Of a DNA stretch of 64,000 nucleotides, positions 1-8,940 are shown piece by piece (within the stretch, counting starts at the first letter, position 1; every line of letters begins with the position of its first letter). The notes beneath the pieces were generated by a model. That model worked only from the letters and a program-made list of their open reading frames with translations, ran no database searches and was not told where the DNA came from. This DNA is from UBA4877 sp002399345 (lineage in GTDB: Bacteria > Bacillota > Thermoanaerobacteria > Thermoanaerobacterales > UBA4877). The position numbers were made by a program, and so were the translations under genes. The DNA is taken from contig DAIORT010000005.1 in assembly GCA_036752905.1 (NCBI GenBank), positions 44,312-108,311 on the forward strand. The letters run 5' to 3'.

Positions 1-599
1 TTCTCATATTCTTTATAATTATCTTCTTTTACTTTAAAAACTTCTTTCTCTTTAAGTTTTTTCTGTGCCCGCTTTAAATTAGCGGTTGAAAACTTAAATA
101 TATTATTCTTCATTTCTTTCATCCCCTTTGCTGAGGCCATGGACTTATAATATCTTTTCATTAAATCAGTATCTATTACTTCATTACAAATTTCTTTGTC
201 ATTTAATTTTCCTCTTGCAATAATCCAAGGAATTTCGCTGTGGTTCATATTTTCTAGCTTATCAGCAGTACAAGGCCCGTATTTTCTTAATACCTTATTA
301 ATTATATTCAATCTATAACCTGGTATATAACTATTTAATCTATCAAAAATAGAATTAGCAAAGTCTATTTCCATATCTAAATTATTATACCCAAATTTAG
401 AATATTTAATATACAATGGCTTTAAAACCGCACCATGAATCCAAGCTTCAAAGTCCTTATCAATTAACTTTTCACCATTTAAAGCCAAACTCCATGCTTG
501 ACAATAATACATTAACTTTTGAAGTTTCTTGTTCGATATTTCTAAACCATGCAAGTTGCAATAAGCTATTATATAATTTGACAAATCATTATAATCCAT
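1..599 (-). CDS. Panacea/DUF4065 (SocA-like) protein, 3' end off the window
   Basis: The reverse strand reads open from an ATG at 599 to the window edge, about 199 codons, so the C-terminus is missing. The N-terminal 80 residues have the pattern of the Panacea domain (DUF4065, SocA/GepA type): a short helix, KKLQKLMYYCQAWSLAL, then an acidic stretch, FEAWIHGAV and a tyrosine-rich helix. Family members are antitoxins or toxin-neutralising chaperone-like proteins paired with varied toxins, often on prophages. A purine-rich GGGGGAT lies about 12 nt before the start. No toxin partner is visible upstream; a partner would have to lie to the left, outside the window. Family assignment is by eye from motifs. 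Confidence 0.7.
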   Translation of the reverse strand, partial: MDYNDLSNYIIAYCNLHGLEISNKKLQKLMYYCQAWSLALNGEKLIDKDFEAWIHGAVLKPLYIKYSKFGYNNLDMEIDFANSIFDRLNSYIPGYRLNIINKVLRKYGPCTADKLENMNHSEIPWIIARGKLNDKEICNEVIDTDLMKRYYKSMASAKGMKEMKNNIFKFSTANLKRAQKKLKEKEVFKVKEDNYKEYE

Positions 600-907
600 A
601 AGATTTATTTTATCCCCCGTTAATCTAATCACTTTTTACTATTCCCACTAATATTGTACCATCCCTGTTTTTATATGTCATTATATTTTAAAGAAATATA
701 TAGGAAAAAACACTTTACCAATCTTTGTAGTACAGCGCAAAATGGCCGTACCCTTGTACTAATGTTACTCACACATTTGGATTGCTGGATAATTCTGCAA
801 AATCTTATTATAATTACATTATGCACTTTTTAAGCTAAATAAAAGAGGCCTGAAAACCACTATTTACAATGGTTATCAGACCTTAAGAGCCGTCCACTTG
901 TGCTACA
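600..907. other. intergenic region between the Panacea gene and the amidohydrolase operon
   Basis: An AT-rich gap of about 300 bases. I see no supported coding sequence. It holds the hairpin terminator at 843-885 and presumably the promoter of the Panacea gene, which I could not fix. Confidence 0.5.
843..885 (-). terminator. hairpin terminator of the amidohydrolase operon
   Basis: Imperfect long hairpin (arms around AAGGTCTGA and TCAGGCCT with a TGGTT/AACCA inner stem) followed on the minus strand by TTTTATTT. It sits just past the stop codon of the operon ending at 908. The same hairpin recurs at 6101-6145 and 9422-9467, marking copies of one module. Confidence 0.75.
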
Positions 908-2068
908 TTACTTCAAATAAGCTAAAGCATATCTAACAAAATACTCTACACCCAGTTTCAAGGCAGCTTCATCTATTTGGAATGATTTATTATGTTGGCT
1001 GAAATGGCCTGCTTTTCCTGCTCCTCCCAAGAACATGAAGCATCCCGGTATGTTTACTAAATACTTAGCGAAATCTTCTCCGCCCATCTGTAAAGGAAAA
1101 TCTCCTATAAATCCATCTTTAAATACTTCTTTAGCTATATTTATACCTAATTTAGTAGACTCGGGTTCATTGATCGTAGCAGGTGTCCCATTATGATATT
1201 CCAACTTAATTTTTGTCCTTGTAATAGTAGCTATACCTTCTAAAATCCTCCGTATTTGACTTTCAAAATTATCCCTGACATTATTATTAAATGCTCTAGT
1301 AGTCCCTTCAAGATGTGCTGCTTGAGGAATTATATTTTTTGAAGATCCTGAATTGCTTGCAGTAATACTTATTACTTGAGAATCAAGAGGATTATTTTCC
1401 CTGCTGACTATGGTCTGTAAAGCGTTGACTGCCATAGAACCCGCTACAATCGGATCTATAGCTTGATCTGGTTGCGCTCCATGCCCGCTTTTACCTTCAA
1501 TATATATATCAAATGTATCGGCAGATGCCATAATGGGGCCTTCCCTCAACGCCGCTTTTCCTGAATCAATATTAGCCCAAATATGTAGACCTATGATTCT
1601 ATCTAAAGTTAATATAGAATCCAATTGTGACAGATACTTAGCTCCGGAATCCTGTATAAATTCTTCCGCAGGTTGAAAAACAAGTCTCACGTCTCCAACT
1701 AATTCATCCTTAATATCATTTAAAATCCTTGCTGTTCCTAGTAAAATTGCCGTATGAGCATCATGCCCACAAGCATGCATCACCCCTTCCTTCTTTGATG
1801 CATATTCTAATCCCGTTTCTTCTTTTATAGGTAGTGCATCTATATCCGCCCTGATTCCTAATGCTTTACCCGGTTTTCCTCCTTTTATAGTTGCTATTAC
1901 GGCTGTCCCACATTCTTTTTTATATGGGATTTTCATTTTATCCAACTCTTCTGATATTATTTTAGAAGTTTCATATTCTTCCCATGATAATTCTGGATTT
2001 TGGTGAAAGCGTCTTCTTAAATCAATAATATAACCTTCTATTTCTGCAATTCTATCCTCTATATTCAT
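908..2068 (-). CDS. M20 family N-acyl-amino-acid amidohydrolase
   Basis: Cytosolic dinuclear metal hydrolase of the M20D aminoacylase/hippurate hydrolase type, 386 residues, normal length for the family. Visible motifs are RADIDALP at residues 73-80, HACGHDAHTA at 98-107 (metal ligands Cys and His) and QPAEE at 132-136 (catalytic glutamate pair); a late GGEDFAKY loop is also typical. It should remove the acyl group from an N-acyl amino acid or related amide. It is last in an operon after a YfcC transporter (15-nt gap) and a cysteine desulfidase, so an N-acyl-cysteine or cysteine-containing substrate is a reasonable inference, not shown by sequence. The substrate is otherwise unknown. Confidence 0.9.
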   Translation of the reverse strand: MNIEDRIAEIEGYIIDLRRRFHQNPELSWEEYETSKIISEELDKMKIPYKKECGTAVIATIKGGKPGKALGIRADIDALPIKEETGLEYASKKEGVMHACGHDAHTAILLGTARILNDIKDELVGDVRLVFQPAEEFIQDSGAKYLSQLDSILTLDRIIGLHIWANIDSGKAALREGPIMASADTFDIYIEGKSGHGAQPDQAIDPIVAGSMAVNALQTIVSRENNPLDSQVISITASNSGSSKNIIPQAAHLEGTTRAFNNNVRDNFESQIRRILEGIATITRTKIKLEYHNGTPATINEPESTKLGINIAKEVFKDGFIGDFPLQMGGEDFAKYLVNIPGCFMFLGGAGKAGHFSQHNKSFQIDEAALKLGVEYFVRYALAYLK

Positions 2069-2083
2069 ATATAATCCCCCTAA

Positions 2084-3493
2084 TTAAAATGGTCCATAAT
2101 TAATTTGTACCGCAACCATCAACGCTATAATCAAAAATATAAATAATATCACCATTAACTTCCAAATAAACTTATACCAACGTTTCAAGGGAATCTTCGC
2201 AATAGTTAAGAACATCAATAATGTCCCACTGGTAAACCATAATGAGTTTGTCAATCCATCACCAAACTGGAATGCTAATATCATGATTTGCCTATTCATA
2301 CCAACTAAATCTGCCAAGGGAATAAGTATCGGCATAAGAGCCATAGCCTTAGCTGAACCAGAAGTAACTAATCCATTAAATAATGCAATAATGAACATAA
2401 CCGCTATAGGGGTCCCATATGTTCCCATTTGGCCTAAGGGTTTGGATAACATATTAATTACTGGGTCTATAGCCTTTCCTTCAGTAAGTATCCATTGAAT
2501 GCCTCTTGCCAAACCAATTATTAACGCCGGTCCAAGACCAGATTTTGCGCCTGCAAGGAAAGCGTCTATAATCTGGTTTGCATCCATTCTACAAACAATA
2601 CCTCCCATTATACCTGCAAATAGAAAAGCTGCTGCCAGGTCATTCATTGACCATCCTTTTCTAGAAACTCCGACAATCGCTACTACAAAAGTTCCTAAAA
2701 AAACAAGTAATGAAACCAATTGATTCTTGCTCATTTTTTTCTCTAAAACCTCAGAATAATCTATACGGAACTCCGAATCATCAATACCCTTCATATATGA
2801 TAATTCCGGATTAGTCTTGACTCTCTTTGCATATCTAAGTACATAAGCAATCATAATAACGACACATACTACCAAAAGTATAAGCCTGTATCCAAATCCT
2901 GAAAACATTGGTAATTCAGCAATCTCGTCTGATATTCCCACAGTATACACGCTTGAAGGTGATACTGAAAAACTTATCATATCTATCATGGCAGAACACG
3001 CTATACCCACCATTACATCATATCCCATGGCTAAACACAGAGATATTATTATTGGAATAAATGGTACTATCTGTTCATTCCAACCTAAAAAACCACCTAG
3101 GCAACCAAACATAATCATTATAAGAACAAGTATCTTTTCACTTCCCCATTTCTGGGACTTTTTTAGCAATTGTGCAGTTAACATATTAATAGACCCGGTT
3201 TGCTGATATACTTTAATACAACCTGCAACCATAAGCACAACAAGCATCATTGATGCTGATGATGTTAACCCATTTGGAATAGCCCTTAATATATACTCCG
3301 GACCTAAATATTTCTTTACGGTACTATGAAAACTACCTGGTACGACACTGGTACGCCCATTTACAACTTCTCTATTAAATTCTCCTGATGGTAATACTAA
3401 TGTAAGTAAATAGCAAAATAATATTACCATAAAGATAATTAGGAAAGCATTGATTCTTTTACCTTCCTTTTTGCTTTTAACCTTTCCATCCAT
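2084..3493 (-). CDS. YfcC family (DcuC-superfamily) membrane transporter
   Basis: A 469-residue integral membrane protein with about 12 hydrophobic segments and the family hallmarks: an N-terminal LLTLVLPSGEFNRE-like stretch after TM1, a GGFLGWNEQIVPFIPI motif, an ARGIQWILTEG segment and SGSAKAMALMPILIPLAD near the C-terminus. YfcC proteins (COG1288) are predicted secondary transporters of amino acids or peptides; few have been tested. The gene lies 20 nt downstream of the cysteine desulfidase and 15 nt upstream of the amidohydrolase, so it probably imports their substrate. A paralogue is encoded at 6147-7571. Confidence 0.88.
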   Translation of the reverse strand: MDGKVKSKKEGKRINAFLIIFMVILFCYLLTLVLPSGEFNREVVNGRTSVVPGSFHSTVKKYLGPEYILRAIPNGLTSSASMMLVVLMVAGCIKVYQQTGSINMLTAQLLKKSQKWGSEKILVLIMIMFGCLGGFLGWNEQIVPFIPIIISLCLAMGYDVMVGIACSAMIDMISFSVSPSSVYTVGISDEIAELPMFSGFGYRLILLVVCVVIMIAYVLRYAKRVKTNPELSYMKGIDDSEFRIDYSEVLEKKMSKNQLVSLLVFLGTFVVAIVGVSRKGWSMNDLAAAFLFAGIMGGIVCRMDANQIIDAFLAGAKSGLGPALIIGLARGIQWILTEGKAIDPVINMLSKPLGQMGTYGTPIAVMFIIALFNGLVTSGSAKAMALMPILIPLADLVGMNRQIMILAFQFGDGLTNSLWFTSGTLLMFLTIAKIPLKRWYKFIWKLMVILFIFLIIALMVAVQINYGPF

Positions 3494-3513
3494 TTAATAT
3501 TTCCCCCTTTCTA

Positions 3514-4806
3514 TTACCCTCCAATAATTTCTATAATAGTATCATCTACTTTATTAAATCCTTTTTTACTTAACATGCCTACATTTTTAATTGTCTCCTC
3601 TACATCTCTACCTACTATCCCGATTCCCGGTCTCACCACGCAACCGTCTAAGGCCAATAAAGCTGCAATAACAGACTCTTCTGCGGAAGTAGCCAATTTT
3701 AATGAACATGTGTCTTTAGCACCATCGCATATCATACCTGTGATATTGGCAAACATATTGTTACAAGCGCCTGCGATTTCTTCGTCCGTTCCACCTAGCA
3801 TCCAAGTAACTCCTGCCGCAGCACCTATACCTGCTCCTATCGCACATCCACACATTCCTGAAAGTTTTCCTGCATATAACTTTACATAGCTATTCATTAA
3901 GTCACCAAAGAAAGCAGCCCTCGTTATTTTCTGTTCATCTACGCCAAATTCTCTCCCCACCATTGCTGTTGTAACCATTACTCCAATTCCTTGGTTTCCA
4001 GAACCTCCTGATGTAATTACCTCACAGTTTCCACCTCCCATACGCATATCTGCCGCTGCAGCAGTCATCATCCTGGCTTTTCTGGCAATATCTAACTCTA
4101 GCTTCCCCCTATTTACCAATCCTTGTATCGTTTTTCCTACACCAAGCCCATAGTTTTTTGATAATCCCTCCTTTGCAGCTAGAATATTTCGCTCTATACC
4201 TTTTTTTATAAATCCAATATCCTCCATATCTACTTTTTCAACTATCTCTCGCATTTGTGATAAATTTAATGTCTTTAATCCATCAATTGAATCTAAAGCA
4301 CTAGCCACTTCATCTTTTGCAAATATTGGTTTATCATCTACATTTACAGATTTCAATGAAACATGCCCATTAGCAGTAATTGCTACTACCTTATGTCCTT
4401 CTCCTTCCGCTGTACACTTTACATAGACATCGGGAACATCTTCTACCATAAACTGCTCCACTTTATCTCTTTCTATGAAGCCAACTGCCTTATTAACATC
4501 TTCCTCATTTATATCCTCTAATACCATAAATTCCTTATCACTATCACCTCCAAAAAATCCAAGAGCTCCGGCTAAATCCAAACCCGCTTGCTTGGTACCT
4601 GGAACTATAACGGATTTACCATTTTTAAATATATTTTTACTTACTGCAATTCTCAAACTCTCTAACTCCCATTTAAAATATTTAGAAACCACAGCACTAG
4701 TAAATGCAACTGCCACCGGTTCGGTACAACCCAGAGCCGGTTGAGTGTTAGCTTTTATCATAGATACCACTTTCTCAATAAAGTTCTTTGATAAATAATC
4801 GATCAT
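3514..4806 (-). CDS. cyuA: L-cysteine desulfidase (CyuA/UPF0597 family)
   Basis: A 430-residue protein of the UPF0597/YhaM family, now known as L-cysteine desulfidase: cysteine gives pyruvate, ammonia and sulfide using an oxygen-sensitive Fe-S cluster. The signature KANTQPALGCTEPVAVAF lies at residues 18-35, with Cys27 a likely cluster ligand. Further conserved cysteines are in SGMCGCAIGAG and MICDGAKDTCSLK in the C-terminal third. The start ATG is preceded by AAGGAGATG at good spacing. As first gene of an operon with a transporter and an amidohydrolase it suggests sulfur amino acid catabolism. The family is related to the serine dehydratase alpha subunit, so a different beta-elimination substrate is possible. 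Confidence 0.88.
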   Translation of the reverse strand: MIDYLSKNFIEKVVSMIKANTQPALGCTEPVAVAFTSAVVSKYFKWELESLRIAVSKNIFKNGKSVIVPGTKQAGLDLAGALGFFGGDSDKEFMVLEDINEEDVNKAVGFIERDKVEQFMVEDVPDVYVKCTAEGEGHKVVAITANGHVSLKSVNVDDKPIFAKDEVASALDSIDGLKTLNLSQMREIVEKVDMEDIGFIKKGIERNILAAKEGLSKNYGLGVGKTIQGLVNRGKLELDIARKARMMTAAAADMRMGGGNCEVITSGGSGNQGIGVMVTTAMVGREFGVDEQKITRAAFFGDLMNSYVKLYAGKLSGMCGCAIGAGIGAAAGVTWMLGGTDEEIAGACNNMFANITGMICDGAKDTCSLKLATSAEESVIAALLALDGCVVRPGIGIVGRDVEETIKNVGMLSKKGFNKVDDTIIEIIGG

Positions 4807-4864
4807 TAGTACATCTCCTTAATTTTTTGACCCTGCATATAAACGTTTTCATAAAGACGATAGA

Positions 4865-5059
4865 TCATGCTATCTCATCCATCTTCAGTACTTTATTCAC
4901 CACCTTTTTGTGTTTACAATTTGGCTTGGAACCTGTTAGCAACTCTGAAAGTCTATTCCTCGGTATGCCATACTTTTTGCAAAAATCTACTTGTGTCATA
5001 TTCATGTCTATAAGCCTTTTCTTCACCTCCATTCCCCAAGGTGTCAGTTTATGTTTCAT
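4865..5059 (-). CDS. small XRE-type helix-turn-helix protein
   Basis: A 64-residue protein made almost wholly of one helix-turn-helix: WGMEVKKRLIDMNMTQVDFCKKYGIPRNRLSELLTG is a clear XRE fold. The ATG at 5059 is chosen over an upstream one because AAGGGGGTGAGCTGG gives a strong ribosome binding site at correct spacing. It precedes the cysteine desulfidase in the same direction and is divergent from the S24-like repressor at 5281. Similar small XRE proteins occur beside phage-type repressors. A copy of its start region survives at 9195-9220, showing that it belongs to the duplicated module. Its operator is not known. Confidence 0.75.
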   Translation of the reverse strand: MKHKLTPWGMEVKKRLIDMNMTQVDFCKKYGIPRNRLSELLTGSKPNCKHKKVVNKVLKMDEIA

Positions 5060-5088
5060 CCAGCTCACCCCCTTGTGCGTATTACTTA

Positions 5089-5120
5089 ACAACTGTATAT
5101 TTAGTTATATAGATAGTTGT
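5089..5120. promoter_or_regulatory. candidate operator palindrome between divergent regulators
   Basis: ACAACT at 5089-5094 is matched by AGTTGT at 5115-5120 around an AT-rich TATA-containing centre. It lies in the 221-bp gap between the minus-strand HTH gene and the plus-strand S24-like repressor, a usual place for autoregulatory binding. By-eye call. Confidence 0.4.
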
Positions 5121-5280
5121 GATAAAATTAAGATTGTGGTATTTGTACCTTTATATGCATTATTTATGTAACCATTAAATGTAGTTTACTCTTTATTCAG
5201 AGCACTGTCAAGGATAATATTCTGTTTTCAAAGCATATTTTATTATTAATACTCTTTTAAAAATTAGAAGGGGGGATTCT

Positions 5281-6021
5281 ATGGATAATTTAGGTAGTAG
5301 AATACGTTTGTTAAGAAAAAGAAGTAATTTATCAATGGCTAAATTAGCTGAAGCTATTAATGTCCGATCAGGAAATATAAGTGACTGGGAAAATGGCAAT
5401 TCAAACCCTTCAGCAACAAATCTATTAGCATTAAGTATTTTTTTTAATGTTACTTCAGATTGGTTACTAACAGGAAAAGAAAATAATATCATAAATCCTT
5501 TACTCTCATATGAATTTAAGAACCTTACAGAAACTGATAAAAAAGACTTAGATATTTTTTTGGAATTTCTAAAATTTAGAAGGGAAAAGAATAACACTAA
5601 AATAACTAACAAAGAACAGATAAACACTGAGGATAGAAATGATTTAATTTTAACAGCAGAAAAAGAGCCCGTTACATATATCCCAATTTTAGGAGATATA
5701 GATAAATGGATTCCAATTGAAAGTATTAAAACATATCATGGATACTTACCCAATTCATTTATCATTAGGGCTAATGGAGACAGTATGATAGATGCGAACA
5801 TAAGTAATGATGATTTAGTCATCTTCAAAGTACAACCGATGGTGGAAAATGGTGATATAGCTTTAATTAATGTCAATGATAAATCAACAATCAGATATTT
5901 TTACCAAAATGGTGAGGAATGTGAACTTCGTTCAGCCAATTCCGCATATCCGCCGGTTAAATACCCTGTAGATAAAATAAACATCATTGGAAAATTTGTT
6001 CAAGTACTGGAGCATAAATAA
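5281..6021 (+). CDS. XRE/S24-like repressor lacking the self-cleavage residues
   Basis: A 246-residue regulator: XRE helix-turn-helix at residues 1-66, an acidic linker, then a LexA/CI-type S24 domain at about 131-246 with the GDSM serine motif (Ser168). Two residues needed for autocleavage look lost. The position of the general-base lysine (TVKR in LexA) reads TIRY with Arg205, and the Ala-Gly bond region reads LGDIDKW (138-143). It is therefore probably not an SOS switch; it may respond to a ligand. GAAGGGGGGATTCT provides a strong ribosome binding site. It is divergent from the cysteine desulfidase operon, its likely target. The last 38 codons are repeated almost exactly at 9229-9342. Confidence 0.85.
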   Translation: MDNLGSRIRLLRKRSNLSMAKLAEAINVRSGNISDWENGNSNPSATNLLALSIFFNVTSDWLLTGKENNIINPLLSYEFKNLTETDKKDLDIFLEFLKFRREKNNTKITNKEQINTEDRNDLILTAEKEPVTYIPILGDIDKWIPIESIKTYHGYLPNSFIIRANGDSMIDANISNDDLVIFKVQPMVENGDIALINVNDKSTIRYFYQNGEECELRSANSAYPPVKYPVDKINIIGKFVQVLEHK

Positions 6022-6044
6022 TGCTTTTATTTTTAGCTCACTAA

Positions 6045-6060
6045 GTGGAATAAATTCCAC
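6045..6060. repeat. perfect short palindrome GTGGAAT-AA-ATTCCAC
   Basis: Two 7-bp arms with a 2-nt centre just after the repressor stop codon; an identical copy lies at about 9366-9381 in the duplicated segment. There is no T-tract, so a protein-binding site or an mRNA hairpin are both possible. Confidence 0.4.
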
Positions 6061-6100
6061 AATGACACTGATATCAAAAAGGATGCAGCAAACTACAAAC

Positions 6101-6145
6101 AAAAAGGTCTGAAAGCCATTATTTGTAATGGCTTCCTTGTACCTT
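6101..6145. terminator. bidirectional hairpin between repressor and YfcC gene
   Basis: Core stem GCCATTA-TTTG-TAATGGC at 6115-6132 with outer AAGGT/ACCTT arms and flanking A-tract. It lies between the convergent ends of the repressor (6021) and the YfcC gene (6147) and is homologous to the hairpins at 843 and 9422. The right outer arm is degraded compared with the 9422 copy. Confidence 0.7.
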
Positions 6146-6146
6146 C

Positions 6147-7571
6147 CTAGTATCCGATATTTATAGCAATTGCTAAGAATATAAAGGCCATCATGAAAAA
6201 TATCAACATCAGCGGCGTAAAAAACTTATACCACTTATTGATGGGAACCTTTCCATAGCTTAGGAAAATTAGCAAAGTCCCATATGTAAACCAAAACATA
6301 TTGGTTATACCATCGCCAAACTGATATGCCAAAACAGTAGTTGCAGGAGAAAGTCCTAAATTCAGTCCAATAGGACCGAGAATTGGGGTAAGCAGCACTC
6401 CTTTTCCACTTCCGGAAGGTATTAACCCATTGATAAAGCTTACAATAATTACAATTCCTATGGATGCAACTAAAGGGGAAGTTCCCTTCAATAACTCTGT
6501 TGCAGAATGGATAACTGTAGCGTTAATATTTGCAGTATCCAATACCCAGTAAACTCCCCTGGCTACACCTATAATAAAAGCACCGCCTAGAGCATTTTTA
6601 GCACCTTCAATAAACGAATCAGCAATAACCCCTGCGTCCATTCTGCCAATTATTCCTGCTATTATGCCTGATAAAAAGAAAACTGCTGAAACATCATCAA
6701 CGGACCATACAACCCCGTTAATTCCAAACTTCAAGCCAATAACACACAATACCATAGCACATAAAATGGTCAACAATACTAATACACGCGTAATCGTCAT
6801 TTTGACATCCTTGCTTTGGTCTGTGTTTTTATTGGTTTTTATATCCGAGACATCTACATCGGCAACCAAACTCTTTGTTGGATCCTTTCGAACCTTATTA
6901 CCATAACTTAAGATATATATTATGCTGACCGCCGTAACCGCTATCCAAATAATAATACGGTAACTAAGTCCTACAAAGAGGTCCCCGCCTTTTGGCAAAG
7001 CTCCTATTTCCTGAAGGATTTCATTACAAACACCAACGGTAAGTATATTAGTGGGCCCAGCCATAAATCCACCCATGAGGCCCACAATAGGAACTGCCAC
7101 GGCCGTGAGACTATCATACCCCAGGGCTAATATTACCGCTATAACTAAAGGAACAAAAGGGATTAACGTTTCTATCCATCCTAAAAAACCACCTATGGCA
7201 GAAAACAGGATTAAAAGGGCACATAATAATATAGCCTGTGTGTTGGTACCAAATTTATTTACCAAAGCGGAAATTCCCGCATCTATAGCCCCTGTTCTAT
7301 TATAGATCTCCAGGGCCCCTCCCACTACAAGAACAACGAGCGAGATGCTTGCGGAATCCCTTAGCCCATACGGGACTGCCCTAAATATATTAAACAGATT
7401 GTTAAAATTAAGTTTGTTCTTGGGAAGTGCCGTATAGATACCATTTTCTAATTTCCCCGGTGTAATTATAAAACTTAATATGGCTGCTAACACAATCACT
7501 GAAAATATTAAAACATAGGGATTAATCCCAGACTTTTTTGCCTTTTTTTCTTTTTCTACTTTGTAATCCAT
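6147..7571 (-). CDS. YfcC family membrane transporter, second copy
   Basis: A 474-residue transporter paralogous to the product of 2084-3493: same GGFLGWIETLIPFVPLVIA segment, ARGVYWVLDTA, SGSGKGVLLTPILGP and a C-terminal FGDGITNMFW. About 12 membrane segments. ATG at 7571 is preferred to one 18 nt upstream because GAAGGGGGAT lies at good spacing. It is downstream of the M20 deacylase (21-nt gap), so it probably imports a peptide or N-acyl amino acid for it. It ends 1 nt from the shared terminator hairpin. Confidence 0.87.
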   Translation of the reverse strand: MDYKVEKEKKAKKSGINPYVLIFSVIVLAAILSFIITPGKLENGIYTALPKNKLNFNNLFNIFRAVPYGLRDSASISLVVLVVGGALEIYNRTGAIDAGISALVNKFGTNTQAILLCALLILFSAIGGFLGWIETLIPFVPLVIAVILALGYDSLTAVAVPIVGLMGGFMAGPTNILTVGVCNEILQEIGALPKGGDLFVGLSYRIIIWIAVTAVSIIYILSYGNKVRKDPTKSLVADVDVSDIKTNKNTDQSKDVKMTITRVLVLLTILCAMVLCVIGLKFGINGVVWSVDDVSAVFFLSGIIAGIIGRMDAGVIADSFIEGAKNALGGAFIIGVARGVYWVLDTANINATVIHSATELLKGTSPLVASIGIVIIVSFINGLIPSGSGKGVLLTPILGPIGLNLGLSPATTVLAYQFGDGITNMFWFTYGTLLIFLSYGKVPINKWYKFFTPLMLIFFMMAFIFLAIAINIGY

Positions 7572-7610
7572 GTTATCCCCCTTCTCCATCCATGGCTAGT
7601 CATTTTTATC

Positions 7611-8813
7611 TTACTTTTCTTGATTGCCCAATTCTGTAGCCAATATCAAATATCCTAAAATACCCTCTTCCATCATAGAAATATCTATATTATCTTTAAT
7701 CGAATGACAATACTTTGTTTCAGCAGGGGAATAGCCTATACATTTAACCCCCTTGGCTGCATAGTGTCCTGCATCAGTCGTAAAGATCCATGGTTTAGTT
7801 TTGATTTCATGCCCTACGGCTTCTTCTAATGCCTTTTTACAAAGTTGTACATAAGGCTCATCCGGGCTCACACTAAATGGATATCCTCCTTGAAATCCTC
7901 TTCCTTTAAATCCTGTATAGGTTGTCAAAGGGAAATATAAAGCTTTTAAATCCACACTTATTCCTTCCATCATGCATTTATCAATAACCCCTTGAATTCT
8001 TCTTAAAACAACGTCCTGTGTATCCATTGCTGATTGCCGGTAATCAATGTACAGCACCACTTTGTTAGGAATAATATTGGTACCCTCTTCAAAGGATTCT
8101 ATATTCGTGACTGACATTGTAGATAATCCAAAGAATTGATCCTTTCCTAGCTTCATAGTCTTCAATTCTATTAAAAACTTCCCTAGGAAATCAAATGGGT
8201 TTTTCCCTTCAGAGGGAATGGAGGCATGGCAGGACTTACCATTAATGGTCACCACAGCACATAAACGTCCCCTATTGCCAATGGCCAAATCATTTTCAGT
8301 AGCCTCTCCTAAGACTGCATAGTCAGTCAGTTTATAACCATTCCGTGATTGCATCATAGCGCCAAAGCCAGCAATTTCTTCTGACACCACTCCTGCCACC
8401 ACAATATCTCCCTTTGGTAAAAAACCTGCTTTCTTCAGCATGACCGGTATATATAACTGTATAGCAAAAGTTCCCTTTGTATCTGAAGCACCCCTACCCC
8501 AAATCTTTCCTTCAGCAATAGTCCCACTATAGGGTGGATACTTCCACATGCTTTTATCCCCTTCATCCACTACGTCCAGATGGCAATTCAATGTGACAGA
8601 ACTACCACCACCGGTACCTTTTACGGTTCCAAATACACTGCCGTAAGGATCTACCTCAACTTCATCATAGCCTAAGTCCTCCATTTTCTTCACAACATAC
8701 TCGGCTAATTCCCTTTCATGAGTAGATTGTGAGTTAATCTTAAGCATCTCTGAGGCCGTTTGGATGATCTCTTCCTTGTACTCATTAACTAACTTCGCAA
8801 ACTCTTTCTCCAT
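7611..8813 (-). CDS. M20 family deacylase/dipeptidase (ArgE/DapE/YgeY type)
   Basis: A 400-residue zinc hydrolase of the ArgE/DapE group. Motifs: LNCHLDVVDEGD (about 75-86; metal His and Asp), GRGASDTKG (about 111-119; bridging Asp), VSEEIAG (about 150; catalytic Glu) and TTDAGHYA with SPAETKYCH near the C-terminus supplying further ligands. It resembles YgeY-type hydrolases but the substrate cannot be told. It heads an operon with the second YfcC transporter, mirroring the amidohydrolase/YfcC pair at 908-3493. AAAGGGAGAGGTAAA lies just before the ATG. Confidence 0.88.
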   Translation of the reverse strand: MEKEFAKLVNEYKEEIIQTASEMLKINSQSTHERELAEYVVKKMEDLGYDEVEVDPYGSVFGTVKGTGGGSSVTLNCHLDVVDEGDKSMWKYPPYSGTIAEGKIWGRGASDTKGTFAIQLYIPVMLKKAGFLPKGDIVVAGVVSEEIAGFGAMMQSRNGYKLTDYAVLGEATENDLAIGNRGRLCAVVTINGKSCHASIPSEGKNPFDFLGKFLIELKTMKLGKDQFFGLSTMSVTNIESFEEGTNIIPNKVVLYIDYRQSAMDTQDVVLRRIQGVIDKCMMEGISVDLKALYFPLTTYTGFKGRGFQGGYPFSVSPDEPYVQLCKKALEEAVGHEIKTKPWIFTTDAGHYAAKGVKCIGYSPAETKYCHSIKDNIDISMMEEGILGYLILATELGNQEK

Positions 8814-8832
8814 TTTACCTCTCCCTTTATAG

Positions 8833-8940
8833 TTAAATATTTAATGCCTTATAAAATTCCGCAATAACATCTTCTATGCTTTCTAAGTCTACTGAAGTCC
8901 TAAGCAAGCCCATTGTAATTCCTGCTTCCCTCCTCTGACA
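8833..8940 (-). pseudogene. C-terminal relic of a Cys/Met-metabolism PLP lyase
   Basis: The last 33 or so codons ending at 8833 read REAGITMGLLRTSVDLESIEDVIAEF, which is the conserved C-terminus of the cystathionine gamma-synthase/methionine gamma-lyase family (usual pattern REAAGIT.GLIRLSVGIEDVEDLIADL). No other part of this about 390-residue enzyme is found; upstream sequence is unrelated. It would have been the first gene of the operon with the M20 deacylase. A thiol-lyase here would match the cysteine desulfidase in the sister operon. Assigned by motif memory. Confidence 0.65.

Noticed and set aside
5281..6021. LexA or prophage CI repressor of an SOS-controlled element.
   Set aside because: The cleavage-site and lysine positions are changed, and neighbours are metabolic genes, not phage genes.
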